Assembly: GCA_903908065.1 (NCBI GenBank)
Contig: CAIVQO010000011.1
Location: 94,451-158,450 of the forward strand
Length of the DNA stretch: 64,000 bases
From: an uncultured beta proteobacterium
Lineage (GTDB): Bacteria; Pseudomonadota; Gammaproteobacteria; Burkholderiales; Rhodocyclaceae
Direction of reading: 5' to 3'
Shown: positions 45,024-53,308 of the stretch, piece after piece
How the letters are laid out: every line of letters starts with the position of its first letter
Numbering within the stretch: position 1 is the first letter of the stretch
The notes under the pieces: model-generated
The model's input: only the letters and a program-made list of their open reading frames with translations
The model's database searches: none
Told to the model about the DNA's origin: nothing
Made by a program: the position numbers and the translations under genes

Positions 45024-45986
45024 TTACTTTGCCGCCGTAGCGGCGGCCTGGACCGGACGAACGTCCTTTTTCTTCGAATGGCATAGCCTGCACTCGGAAA
45101 CCGGAAAGGCTACCTTTCCATGACAGACCCCGCATTTTTCACCAAGCAGGATTGCCGCCATGCTAATTGCGTTCGCCCCCTTCTGAGGAACGAAAATGCC
45201 GGGGTGGCAATTCGAGCAATCGAGCCACTCCGTATGCTGCTTATGCGGGTAGACCACATCCGGCATGGATCCCTTGACCTCGCGCACGATGTTCAGATCA
45301 ATCACCACCGGCGTGGCATTCGGGTCGTTGCGATCCCAGCGCGGATTAATTTTGTTTTCCTCGATGGCCTTGACCCAATTGATGCGATTGCCCGCCAGGC
45401 TCTTGGGCAAAGGACCGTAAGCCGCCAGCGGGGCCATGAGCGCAAGAGTGCCATCGTTGGCGGGGTCGTGGATACCGTCTTCGGCAGGCGGCGGGTTGCG
45501 TTTGCCGACGGGTTTCAGAAGGCGATTGAATGAGTTGATGTCCGCCGCCGATGCACCAGAGGTATTCGCGGACACATCGACCGGACGCGCCTGCTGAGCT
45601 GCCGGCGGTGCGGCCGACGTGGCCGCAGCAGCAGGTGAGGTCGTAGGAGCAGCCGGCTTTACCGCTGCGGGGGCCGTCTTGACCGAAGCCAGCATGTAAT
45701 CGACCGCAGCCTTTACATCCGCGTCAGGGGCGTCGAGATTTCCTCCTTTGGGCGGCATCCCCTTGGCCGTGCCTTTAAGTGCACTGCCATACAGCTTCGG
45801 AACCCCACCCGCTATGCGCGGCTGCCAATCTCCCGCATTGCCGTATTTCGGGGCACCCGCGATTCCAGCGGCATGACATACGGCGCAGGTCTTGGTGTAC
45901 AGGTCCTTACCCGCATCGGCTGCACTGGCAGCGGAAACGAGCGAAAAGCAGGCCAGCGAGGCGAAAACTAAACGTTGAATGCTCAT
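45024..45986 (-). CDS. Tetraheme fusion: class I cytochrome plus c7-like triheme domain
   Basis: 320 residues from the ATG at 45986. Signal peptide SLVSAASA. Domain 1 (about 25-105) is a class I cytochrome with CAVCH and a Met ligand in GMPPKGGN. An Ala/Pro/Thr-rich linker (about 108-150) follows. Domain 2 (about 150-310) matches the cytochrome at 43555: PPAEDGIHDPANDG, NWVKAIEENKINPR, then CSNCH, CGVCH and CRLCH. The fusion joins a Met/His, probably high-potential heme to three probably bis-His low-potential hemes. It could hand electrons between a soluble donor and the multiheme chain. Confidence 0.9.
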   Translation of the reverse strand: MSIQRLVFASLACFSLVSAASAADAGKDLYTKTCAVCHAAGIAGAPKYGNAGDWQPRIAGGVPKLYGSALKGTAKGMPPKGGNLDAPDADVKAAVDYMLASVKTAPAAVKPAAPTTSPAAAATSAAPPAAQQARPVDVSANTSGASAADINSFNRLLKPVGKRNPPPAEDGIHDPANDGTLALMAPLAAYGPLPKSLAGNRINWVKAIEENKINPRWDRNDPNATPVVIDLNIVREVKGSMPDVVYPHKQHTEWLDCSNCHPGIFVPQKGANAISMAAILLGEKCGVCHGKVAFPVSECRLCHSKKKDVRPVQAAATAAK

Positions 45987-45996
45987 GGTCGCCCCC

Positions 45997-46407
45997 TTAC
46001 TTCTTCTGCAGCGTCGCCGGAGCGAGCTTCTGGACAGTGCTTTCATGAACCTGGGTCGGAGTCCCGGGTTTCGCTGAGTGGCACAAGTTGCAGTTTTCGA
46101 CGGACCAAGCCAGCTCCCCATTGTGGCAGGCACCGCAGTACTGACCGTCGATAATCTTCACCATATTGATTTCATTGCCGCCAGCCTTGAACTTAAACCC
46201 CAAATCGGCATGGCAAACCTTGCAGCGGAAGCGGACGCGGTGGAACCAATGCGGAAAGATCGCCGGACGCATACCTGCGGCATCTGAATAGTTATTGATC
46301 ACGATGTCGCCGTATTCGGCCCGGGCGTCATCGATTTCCATGGTCAATCCGATTGCCAGCCCGATCAAAGCCAGCAATAGTCGCCGCCAAAGGTATTTTT
46401 GAAACAT
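45997..46407 (-). CDS. Triheme c-type cytochrome, c7-like
   Basis: 136 residues with a signal region (LLLALIGLAIGLT ... ARA-EYGD). Heme sites CKVCH, CGACH and CNLCH preceded by FPHWFHRVRF. It shares nearly the whole plan of 43175. AGGAAA stands just upstream of the ATG. It sits 10 bp upstream of the class I/triheme fusion. Small periplasmic trihemes of this kind (PpcA-like in function, not necessarily in sequence) move electrons to outer-membrane conduits. Confidence 0.9.
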   Translation of the reverse strand: MFQKYLWRRLLLALIGLAIGLTMEIDDARAEYGDIVINNYSDAAGMRPAIFPHWFHRVRFRCKVCHADLGFKFKAGGNEINMVKIIDGQYCGACHNGELAWSVENCNLCHSAKPGTPTQVHESTVQKLAPATLQKK

Positions 46408-46459
46408 GGTTTTCCTTTACACCTGAACGATTCCGCATTGTATCTGCGCAAAAAACTGC

Positions 46460-48766
46460 TTACCAGCGGCCATCGAAAAAGCCGTCGAACTCTCTCGTAA
46501 CCGAGCCAAACAGGGAAGCACTTTTCCTGCCAGACTGATCGATCCACGAGTGGCTCAAACGGAACACCAAACGTCCCAACCGATAATCAACCAATTGCTG
46601 CAAGGATGTACTTCCATTGTCGGAGGTAAATCCAGTACCGCCTGCTACGTTTTGATTGCTAAAGCTCTGCTGGCGTGAGAGATAGCCGCTGTAATTTAAA
46701 TTCCTGATCGAAAACGGACTTTGATGGGTATACCCCAGAGAGAAGCTGCCAGCCATCACCGGATCGTTGGAGTTGATGGTAACGCCATTCAGAATCTGGT
46801 TCGTCGTATTGGTAATGACGCTCTGCGTCCAACTCAAATTTGAATTTGCGGTCACGCTCGCCCTTGACGAGATCTGATAGGCCGCCCCCCCCATCAAATT
46901 TGCCGACTTGAACTGGTTGCGCCCTCCGACGCCATCCGATGCAGTCACGATCACGTTGGCACTCAGGTTGGCCGTAAGCTTTTCACCATAGGCGGCACGA
47001 AATGCCGCACCAACGTTGTTGCCGAAGCTCGTCGTCGGGCCAAGCGCGGCAGTCGTCCGCGTCAGATTCTGGCCTGCGGTGAGATTCAGGGATGCCATCT
47101 CACTCAAGATGAACGAACGCGCCAAGGTATGGTTGGCCGAAACGTTTGTTCCAATTTCGTTGCCACCATTGCTAGAGGCACTGCGCGATACTCCGCCTCC
47201 CGTCCCCCAACCATATATCCAGCCCGAGATCGTAAGGGGGTCGCCGGCGTAGGAAACGCTGCCGTTCTGCAGGTTCGTTACGGTACGCGTCCCGGCGGTC
47301 TGGATCGAGGTGATCGAGACATTTCCCGAAGCTGAGAGATTGTTGTTGAAGCGGTAGTTGGTAGCGACAAAGCCACTGAGATTGTTCAGGTCGTTGGTCG
47401 TATTGTTGTTGCTGGTTTGGGTCCTTGAAAAATTCCCGCCCCCTGTCAATGTCAGAGGCAGGTCTTCAATGGGGCGCCAGGTAAAGGAGCTTGATCCAAG
47501 AAGGACCGTTGCCGCGTTCTGCGTCAGGGCATTACCCTGGTACATATTGGCCCGCGTCCGCGCAAAAGTGAATAGATTGCTGATGCTGAGATCTTCATGG
47601 ACGTTCCAGCCGTGGTTCACGTTGAAGGACATCTGCTTCGAATCCTGGGCAGACGTCCCACCGCCAGCCGTTGTCGTGGGGTCGGTAGCCGCGTTCGATC
47701 CACTGAAGCTCGCATTTATGTTGTGGTTCCCCTCGAGCATATGTTCGAACGGAAACTCGCGCGTCGTCGAGAATGAGCCGCCCGCGTTGGTGACGGCGCT
47801 TTTCACACTGGAATTTGCCAATCCGCTGGTAATTCCGTTGCGACTGAAATTCAAAGCGTAATTGTCTCGCCCGTCCTCCGTGCGGTAGCTCTGACGGGCA
47901 CCAAGCGATGTCGATGTCGAAGGACTGGAAATTTCAGCAGACCGGCTCTGGGATGTCGCCCTGGAAAGATTCGCACTGAAAGGAAAGCGACTCTGGGGAA
48001 AAACATCGACACTGCCTCCGAAATTGAAGGAAGAGCTGTCGCTCCTGTTGGCGGCCCCCGTTGTCGGAGTGAATTTTGATCCTGTCGAGCTGGCGCCCAG
48101 CAACCCCGACCATTGGGCTATATACGGAGCGACGATGAAGCTATTTGCCTGGATGTTTAGATTATTTAAAATCGTCAGGCTCTTGCCACCGTCGCTCGCC
48201 TGGAAATGATTGCCGCTGGTTGTCGTGTTTCCAGCCCAACGAATGGGTGCCAGCTGCCAGCTCTCGCCGCTCAAATCAGGGAGTCCTGACGTATCCGCTT
48301 TTGGCTTTGGAATCGCCACGCGATTTTCTCGCCCGAGGGCACCTCTGGCTGGCTGTCCCGCCGGCGGGGGATCATAGGGAACGGGGTCTTCAGGATCGAC
48401 GGGCTGGTTGGCAGCAACCTCGATTAGCCCCTGATGCTTTGTTGCAGCGAGTACCGGGAGATCGCCCAAACGCAGGGCCGTCACCGTCCGACCAAGAGCG
48501 AAATCGAGCCTGAGGGGCGCATCCAGTCCCTGAAACGGGGATACCCGGTTGCGCTTGTTCGCAGGAACAGTGACCGCACCGAGCTTGATCGACAACTTCA
48601 GATTCAGCGAGTTGGCAACTACGTTCTCGTTGGCCGGAAAGTCTGGAGTTTGCACGTCTGATTCGATCGCACCTGCAAACGCCAATTTGCCGCAAGCTGC
48701 TCCCAGCCCTCCAAGCACCAGACAAAGATACCGCTTGCGCCAGAAAGTTAGGCTACCCTTCCTCAC
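46460..48766 (-). CDS. Predicted outer-membrane beta-barrel protein
   Basis: 768 residues from a GTG at 48766. Signal peptide (LCLVLGGLGAACGKLAFA), then about 180 residues of linker with a proline-rich run (PVDPEDPVPYDPPPAGQP). From about 190 on, many alternating strands rich in Ser, Asn and Thr with short turns (SFNFGGSVDVF, FPFSANLSRATS, NYALNFSRNG, LSASGNVSITS and so on). The last strand ends in an aromatic (FDGFFDGRW), as expected for a Bam substrate. Unlike MtrB/PioB there is no N-terminal CxxC in the mature part. No cytochrome-encapsulating family could be assigned. In an operon with periplasmic trihemes it is the obvious candidate for an electron conduit sheath or export pore. Confidence 0.75.
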   Translation of the reverse strand: MRKGSLTFWRKRYLCLVLGGLGAACGKLAFAGAIESDVQTPDFPANENVVANSLNLKLSIKLGAVTVPANKRNRVSPFQGLDAPLRLDFALGRTVTALRLGDLPVLAATKHQGLIEVAANQPVDPEDPVPYDPPPAGQPARGALGRENRVAIPKPKADTSGLPDLSGESWQLAPIRWAGNTTTSGNHFQASDGGKSLTILNNLNIQANSFIVAPYIAQWSGLLGASSTGSKFTPTTGAANRSDSSSFNFGGSVDVFPQSRFPFSANLSRATSQSRSAEISSPSTSTSLGARQSYRTEDGRDNYALNFSRNGITSGLANSSVKSAVTNAGGSFSTTREFPFEHMLEGNHNINASFSGSNAATDPTTTAGGGTSAQDSKQMSFNVNHGWNVHEDLSISNLFTFARTRANMYQGNALTQNAATVLLGSSSFTWRPIEDLPLTLTGGGNFSRTQTSNNNTTNDLNNLSGFVATNYRFNNNLSASGNVSITSIQTAGTRTVTNLQNGSVSYAGDPLTISGWIYGWGTGGGVSRSASSNGGNEIGTNVSANHTLARSFILSEMASLNLTAGQNLTRTTAALGPTTSFGNNVGAAFRAAYGEKLTANLSANVIVTASDGVGGRNQFKSANLMGGAAYQISSRASVTANSNLSWTQSVITNTTNQILNGVTINSNDPVMAGSFSLGYTHQSPFSIRNLNYSGYLSRQQSFSNQNVAGGTGFTSDNGSTSLQQLVDYRLGRLVFRLSHSWIDQSGRKSASLFGSVTREFDGFFDGRW

Positions 48767-48812
48767 GTTGCATGCATGAATCTGGCTGGAACATCAGGCG
48801 ACGCCGCCCGGT

Positions 48813-49850
48813 CTACTTTCCAGTTTTGGCTTCGCCTTGCGCAGCACCATTGTCGAGCAGAACGATCTTCGCTTCGGCGCGCAGCTTGGCTAGCAAATCA
48901 CTCCATGCCTTATCCTGTCGATCACGCGACAACAGATCACGTGCACGACCGGCGACATTCTCGAACGGCTGAAGTTTTGGCTGGATTCGCTCGTCAAGCC
49001 GAAAAACTCCAATGCCCTGCAACATCTCTATCGGATCGGCAACTTCGCCGAGCTTGAAGCTGTCAATTTTGCTTTGCAGGCTATCGGGCATCATTCCCTG
49101 ATGGAGGTATCCCAAGTCTCCCCCATTGTCTGCGCTAGGATCCTTCGAGAACAATCTCGCCTGTTCGGCGAAACTTGAGCCGCCACGAATTCGTTTGACA
49201 ATGGCCTGCCCCTCCCGCAATGCGGCGTCCCAGGCAGCACGCGGTGACGAAGGATCAACAGCAAGCAGGATGGTGTGCAGCCTCAGCTTGGCTGGCTCGG
49301 TAAACAGCTCCGGCTTTGACAGGTAGAAAGCCTTTACCTCATCATTAGTTGGCTCGGGCAAGCGTTTGACCGACTGTTCCAGTCGCGCCTGCTTGCTCTG
49401 CTGACCGAGCTGCTCCCTCAACCCCGGGAGCAGGGATTCCCGGTTCTTCTGCCAAGCCGGGCTTGTCGCGTAGCGCTGCTCGTACATGGAGATGCGCTTT
49501 TCGACATCCTCAGCGTCGGCCGTGACTCCACGACGCTCGATTTCCTCCTGGTACAGGATCCGGTTAACCAACTGGTCCGTCACGTCCTTTCGCGCCTGAT
49601 CGAGCTGATCTTGCGGAACCTGGCCATGGTAAAACTTCTGACGCAGATAGGTGGCATATGCCGAATGAAACTCGTTCTGCGTGATTGGCTTTCCATTGAC
49701 CGTGGCGAACAACTGAACATTCGCGACCTGCGAGGCTGCCTTTGCATCAGCCTGGGACGGACCTGTCTGTTGCGCGTACGGGCTGGGGGCATACGACAGA
49801 ACCAGACCAACAAGCACAGCCAGTACGTGCGTTTGCAGACGGATTGCCAT
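48813..49850 (-). CDS. Parvulin-type peptidyl-prolyl isomerase (PpiC/SurA-like)
   Basis: 345 residues with signal peptide ending SPYAQQ. A SurA-like N-terminal helical domain (VNGKPITQNEFHSAY, QLVNRILYQEEIERRGV) is followed by one parvulin domain (about 205-300; LRLHTILLAVDPSSP, GGSSFAEQARLFSKDPSADNGGDLGYL, LGEVADPIEMLQGIGVFRLDE). A C-terminal helix completes the chaperone fold. It is the first gene of the ten-gene operon and precedes the barrel by 46 bp. A dedicated folding factor for the barrel or for exported cytochromes is likely. Confidence 0.92.
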   Translation of the reverse strand: MAIRLQTHVLAVLVGLVLSYAPSPYAQQTGPSQADAKAASQVANVQLFATVNGKPITQNEFHSAYATYLRQKFYHGQVPQDQLDQARKDVTDQLVNRILYQEEIERRGVTADAEDVEKRISMYEQRYATSPAWQKNRESLLPGLREQLGQQSKQARLEQSVKRLPEPTNDEVKAFYLSKPELFTEPAKLRLHTILLAVDPSSPRAAWDAALREGQAIVKRIRGGSSFAEQARLFSKDPSADNGGDLGYLHQGMMPDSLQSKIDSFKLGEVADPIEMLQGIGVFRLDERIQPKLQPFENVAGRARDLLSRDRQDKAWSDLLAKLRAEAKIVLLDNGAAQGEAKTGK

Positions 49851-49946
49851 GAATCACCTTTCGTATCGCATTGCCCCGCGTCATGGAAAGCCCGCCTATC
49901 TGGCAATGCATGCTGAGATGCGGATTCTCAAAAATGACTATACAAG

Positions 49947-49978
49947 AAAAAAGCCCCTCAGTTTCCCGCGGGGCTTTT
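49947..49978 (-). terminator. Rho-independent terminator between the tetraheme gene and ppiC
   Basis: Minus strand AAAAGCCCC, a 12-base loop, GGGGCTTTT with a run of T. It lies 64 bp after the tetraheme stop and 97 bp before the ppiC start. It would make the tetraheme gene a separate or more abundant transcript. A second small palindrome (GATCAC-GCGA-GTGATC) sits just upstream in transcript order. Confidence 0.8.
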
Positions 49979-50042
49979 GATCACGCGAGTGATCCTCAAC
50001 TCGCGCTCAACGGCATCGGCATGCCGCCGAAGTCCGCATCGA

Positions 50043-50906
50043 TTACTTGACGTGACAGGACAGGCAAATCGCCGAACCAGCAGTCGTTACTCGCATAAAC
50101 ATGATGTTGTCGCTACCCTTGCTCTCCACATGGGGATCATGGCAGGAGCCACACTCAACGGACGGGCCGGTCAGATCAGAACGGGTGTAGAGCGACAGGT
50201 CGGTCTTCTGGCGAGTCGTATCCACCGTTCCTGTTTCCACCCAGAAAATCTGGGAACTATTAACGGACTTGGTGCGCACGACGGCGTTCGAGAAGTGGGA
50301 ATCAGTACGAACATCCTTGCCAACGAAATCCGGGTCGGCACAGGCACCACCAACCGTCGTGCCAGTACCGGTCAAACCACCGCCGCAGTACTGAATACCG
50401 ATCGGGTGATCGTTCGTCAGGTCGGTGCCGAGAACGGGGATCGGGGTTCCTGCCATGGTTGCCGCTCCGGTCCAGGTGCCGCCGATCGAAGCTCCGCTCG
50501 CGTTGTACAGACCACTACCAGGGCGGTTCAACGCATTGTCCATGGCCTGCGTGCCGTCATGACAGGAAAGGCAGGCTAGCGAAACGGAACCGACGTTGGC
50601 CGCAATTGTTCCATCGATGGTCGAAGTCGCGCTGGAAGAAACCGAATTATAAACCGTGTAACTGTTGCCAGCAGGAAGATTCTTGTTCCACAGGGGAACA
50701 GCAGCCGATGTATCGGAACCGTGCGGTGTATGGCAGAACACACAGATCTGGTCGGTACCAGTGGTGTGATTTGGCCCGGTACCGGACGACGAAAGATTGT
50801 GCTTGGTCGCCGCGATACCCGTTGCAGCAGCGAAAACAGCACCCGAAATCATTGCCAAAGCCAACCCACTCACCCAATGAGTCAGACTGGAACCCATTAC
50901 CCTCAT
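50043..50906 (-). CDS. Tetraheme c-type cytochrome, OmcE-like (candidate filament subunit)
   Basis: 287 residues from the ATG at 50906 (GGAGG five bases upstream). Signal peptide ends near residue 27 (AVFAAATG). Heme motifs CVFCH (55-59), CLSCH (112-116), CGSCH (252-256) and CLSCH (281-285). Candidate distal His residues are in TKHNLS (36), CHTPH (62), NDHPIG (167) and CHDPH (259), one for each heme. The last heme lies at the extreme C-terminus (AICLSCHVK), the position that in OmcE/OmcS filaments reaches the next subunit. This matching is from memory of Geobacter OmcE, not an alignment. The mature part is Gly/Ser/Thr-rich, as in secreted cytochromes. Its own sigma-54-like promoter and terminator suggest high, regulated expression. 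Confidence 0.85.
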   Translation of the reverse strand: MRVMGSSLTHWVSGLALAMISGAVFAAATGIAATKHNLSSSGTGPNHTTGTDQICVFCHTPHGSDTSAAVPLWNKNLPAGNSYTVYNSVSSSATSTIDGTIAANVGSVSLACLSCHDGTQAMDNALNRPGSGLYNASGASIGGTWTGAATMAGTPIPVLGTDLTNDHPIGIQYCGGGLTGTGTTVGGACADPDFVGKDVRTDSHFSNAVVRTKSVNSSQIFWVETGTVDTTRQKTDLSLYTRSDLTGPSVECGSCHDPHVESKGSDNIMFMRVTTAGSAICLSCHVK

Positions 50907-50973
50907 GATGACCTCCGTTATTGATTGGTGCTGCAAGAGCAAACTAAGCCGAAACTTCTACGCCCTACAGAAA

Positions 50974-50989
50974 AGCACCAAACATGCCA
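50974..50989 (-). promoter_or_regulatory. Candidate sigma-54 promoter of the tetraheme cytochrome gene
   Basis: Minus strand TGGCATGTTTGGTGCT, with GG and GC separated by ten bases. Against TGGCACG-N4-TTGCW there are two mismatches. It would start transcription about 57 bp before the ATG. An IHF-like site (ATTCAATATATTA, 51040-51052) lies in the expected bend region. The surrounding 253 bp gap is strikingly AT-rich. Confidence 0.6.
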
Positions 50990-51104
50990 CAACGGAACTA
51001 CAGACCCAATCCACATACAAAAAACAGAAAAACATTTATATTCAATATATTAAAAACAAAACCCTAGCGAATCCTAGATCCACTTAAGACATAGCCTCAA
51101 GCGA

Positions 51105-51120
51105 TTCTTGAAATCAAGAA
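51105..51120. promoter_or_regulatory. Perfect inverted repeat upstream of the sigma-54 promoter
   Basis: TTCTTGA-AA-TCAAGAA, 7-2-7, centred about 150 bp before the predicted transcription start. The position fits an activator (enhancer) site. It also lies 40 bp past the stop of the NHL gene, so a hairpin at the end of that transcript is the alternative, although no T-run follows. Confidence 0.4.
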
Positions 51121-51159
51121 CACTTTTCTCGCAATCAGAAACGGCGAAAGACGTCGAGC

Positions 51160-52296
51160 TTAGAGCTTAGCCTTGCTGGGCGAGGGACTGGGGAGCTTCT
51201 TGCCAAGAAATCCGTCCTTTTCCGTCAGACCATAGGGACGGAAAATATCGATTCGCGCAAACCATTGGTCCACGAAGTAAATTCGTCCATCTTCATCTAC
51301 CGCCACGCCTGAAGGCAGCATGTACCCGGCAGGCTGGTCTTGTTCAGACCGCTCGCCTATGAACATCAAGAGATCCCCATCGCCATTGAAAATCTGGATA
51401 TTGCCGAACGCGGTGTCGGCTACATAGACGTTTCCTTGTCGATCAGTAGCGATTTCCTTGGGCCGAGCGAAATTTCCAAGTTGCTTTCCAACAGATCCAA
51501 ACGCCTTGAGGAACTTCCCGTTCCTATCGAATATCTGCACACGAAAGTTTCCACCATCGACAACATATACGCGCCCATCCCTGCCCAAGGCAACGTCGCG
51601 CGGCAAGTTGAACTCGCCGTCTCCGGAGCCACGCTTACCTATGTCCATGACATGAGCGCCAGTTATGCCGTTAAATACTCGCACCATGTGCTTTTCCGAA
51701 CTGACGCCACCAATATCCACTACATACACTCGTTCGCCGGCGGCATCCACCGTGACACTTGAGAGTCGCTCGAAATACTTGGGGCCGCCAAACTTCCGCA
51801 AGAATTTGCCTCCCTTGTCAAACACCAGAATCTGCTTCTGAGTGGCATCTGCTACGTATAAATTCCCCGCGCCATCGACATCGATGCCCAGAGGCTTCAC
51901 GATCCTGCCGTCACCGTCTTCATCCCCAACTGTGTAATAGCTTTGCCCGGGCACATCAAAGACCTTGATCTTGCGACCAACCGTATCCGAGACAAACAAC
52001 TTGCCCTGAAACACAGCGATCGAATACGGTTTCGTCAAGGCTTCGCCAGATACGCCAGAAACTCCTGTAAGGGCGCGCCTCAAAGCGGATTCGTCGGCCT
52101 CGGGAACCACATCGGCACTACTCCGAATGGCCCGCTCGAACACGAAGCGAGGATCGTCGGGCGGAGCTGGGAAAACCAGGGTTCGCGCCGATCGACCAAC
52201 CTGCTCGAGATCACGTTTTGCGACCGTAACGCAACCGCTGGTAGCGACGATTCCGCTCACCAAGATCAGACTGAACACAAATCGCAATTGATTCAT
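51160..52296 (-). CDS. NHL-repeat beta-propeller lipoprotein
   Basis: 378 residues from the ATG at 52296. Lipoprotein-type signal with SGC lipobox (VATSGCVTVAK). The leader contains TLVFPAPPDDPRFVFERAIR, which parallels RLVFPSEEDGEVPRYLYLGH in the NHL protein at 41168, so the two are paralogues. Six NHL repeats follow (KPYSIAVFQGKLFVSDTVG, KPLGIDVDGAGNLYVADAT, RLSSVTVDAAGERVYVVD, LPRDVALGRDGRVYVVDGGN, RPKEIATDRQGNVYVADTAF, LPSGVAVDEDGRIYFVDQWF). It follows the second tetraheme gene. Confidence 0.88.
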   Translation of the reverse strand: MNQLRFVFSLILVSGIVATSGCVTVAKRDLEQVGRSARTLVFPAPPDDPRFVFERAIRSSADVVPEADESALRRALTGVSGVSGEALTKPYSIAVFQGKLFVSDTVGRKIKVFDVPGQSYYTVGDEDGDGRIVKPLGIDVDGAGNLYVADATQKQILVFDKGGKFLRKFGGPKYFERLSSVTVDAAGERVYVVDIGGVSSEKHMVRVFNGITGAHVMDIGKRGSGDGEFNLPRDVALGRDGRVYVVDGGNFRVQIFDRNGKFLKAFGSVGKQLGNFARPKEIATDRQGNVYVADTAFGNIQIFNGDGDLLMFIGERSEQDQPAGYMLPSGVAVDEDGRIYFVDQWFARIDIFRPYGLTEKDGFLGKKLPSPSPSKAKL

Positions 52297-52378
52297 CCTC
52301 TTATCCCTTTCGTCCGGTTCCCGAGTTCCGGTCACTTTCAATACCAGTTACCCCAACCACCAACCACATAATGCCGCA

Positions 52379-53245
52379 CTATTTATTGTGGCAGGTGAGA
52401 CACAACTGACTTCCAGCGGGAGACACCCGCAAAAAGGTTTCCGTACTCGCATGCGGATCGTGGCAACTGCTGCATTCGATATGGGGCAACATGAAGCCGG
52501 CACCAAGACCGGACTCAGCGGAGACGCGCCCATAGAGGGGCAAATCATTTCGCGTGCGTCGCGACGTAATTCCGTTTCGGGAAACCCAGAAAACCTCCCG
52601 CCCTTCGACCATGCCTTGGCTCACGTCGCGAAAGTCATCAAGGGCTACCAGATGTTGGGCCTCGCGAAACGGAGTACTGACATCCTTTTGTGTCGTTACG
52701 ACGCGATCTTGATGGATATTGTTCTTGGTAGCGCCCCGATAGGCCACGCCGAAGGGATGATCCGCCGAAGTGCGGCCAACGCCAAACGCCTGAATGGAGT
52801 CATGACATGACAGGCAAGCGATCGACTGCGAACCCACGGCGGGCTTACCCAAGCCCAGCCGTCCGATGTCATCGTAAATTGTGAAGACGAAGTCCACTCC
52901 AAGCGACTTTTGCCAAAGCGGCTTGGTCGCTGCCGACTTTCCTTCGGGAATTTCACCGACTTCGATGATTGGGGTATGGCAGAACACGCACACCTGCTTC
53001 TCATCGACATTCTTGTCCTGGGAACGAATCAAGTTGTGTTTGGTTTCCCGGACATCAGCGACTACGGACTGACCGAAGACGGCCAAAAGGAACAAAAGGG
53101 CCGCGAGAACCGGCTTAGCGATTTGCCGCAGATCATGCAGTCCAAGCCCTCTACGCCACCTCGTCGCGCCGTCGGGAACAAGAGACACGGTACCCTTTGG
53201 ATGCCTCCCAAATGGCTCGCAAGAACGCCGATTGGCGAAAGTCAT
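52379..53245 (-). CDS. Tetraheme c-type cytochrome, divergent OmcE-like paralogue
   Basis: 288 residues as opened at the ATG 53245; the signal helix (VLAALLFLLAVFGQSVVA) begins only near residue 45, so the true start may be later. Heme motifs CVFCH, CLSCH, CSSCH and CLTCH. Shared landmarks with 50043 are ETKHNLI, the DHPFGVAY segment, CSSCHDPH and the C-terminal QLCLTCHNK. The His after the first heme (CHTPH) is replaced (CHTPIIEV), so that ligand must come from elsewhere. Less glycine-rich than 50043. It may be an adaptor or cap rather than the main subunit. Confidence 0.88.
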   Translation of the reverse strand: MTFANRRSCEPFGRHPKGTVSLVPDGATRWRRGLGLHDLRQIAKPVLAALLFLLAVFGQSVVADVRETKHNLIRSQDKNVDEKQVCVFCHTPIIEVGEIPEGKSAATKPLWQKSLGVDFVFTIYDDIGRLGLGKPAVGSQSIACLSCHDSIQAFGVGRTSADHPFGVAYRGATKNNIHQDRVVTTQKDVSTPFREAQHLVALDDFRDVSQGMVEGREVFWVSRNGITSRRTRNDLPLYGRVSAESGLGAGFMLPHIECSSCHDPHASTETFLRVSPAGSQLCLTCHNK

Positions 53246-53308
53246 GCTCCTGGTATCCCAAAGCGATTCATCACACGCGCCATAACGCGCTCACCCCAAT
53301 GGGCAAAC

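Noticed and set aside
46460..48766. Assigning the barrel as MtrB/PioB
   Set aside because: The mature N-terminus lacks the CxxC expected for MtrB-like proteins and no decaheme MtrA partner is encoded. Kept as an unclassified predicted barrel.
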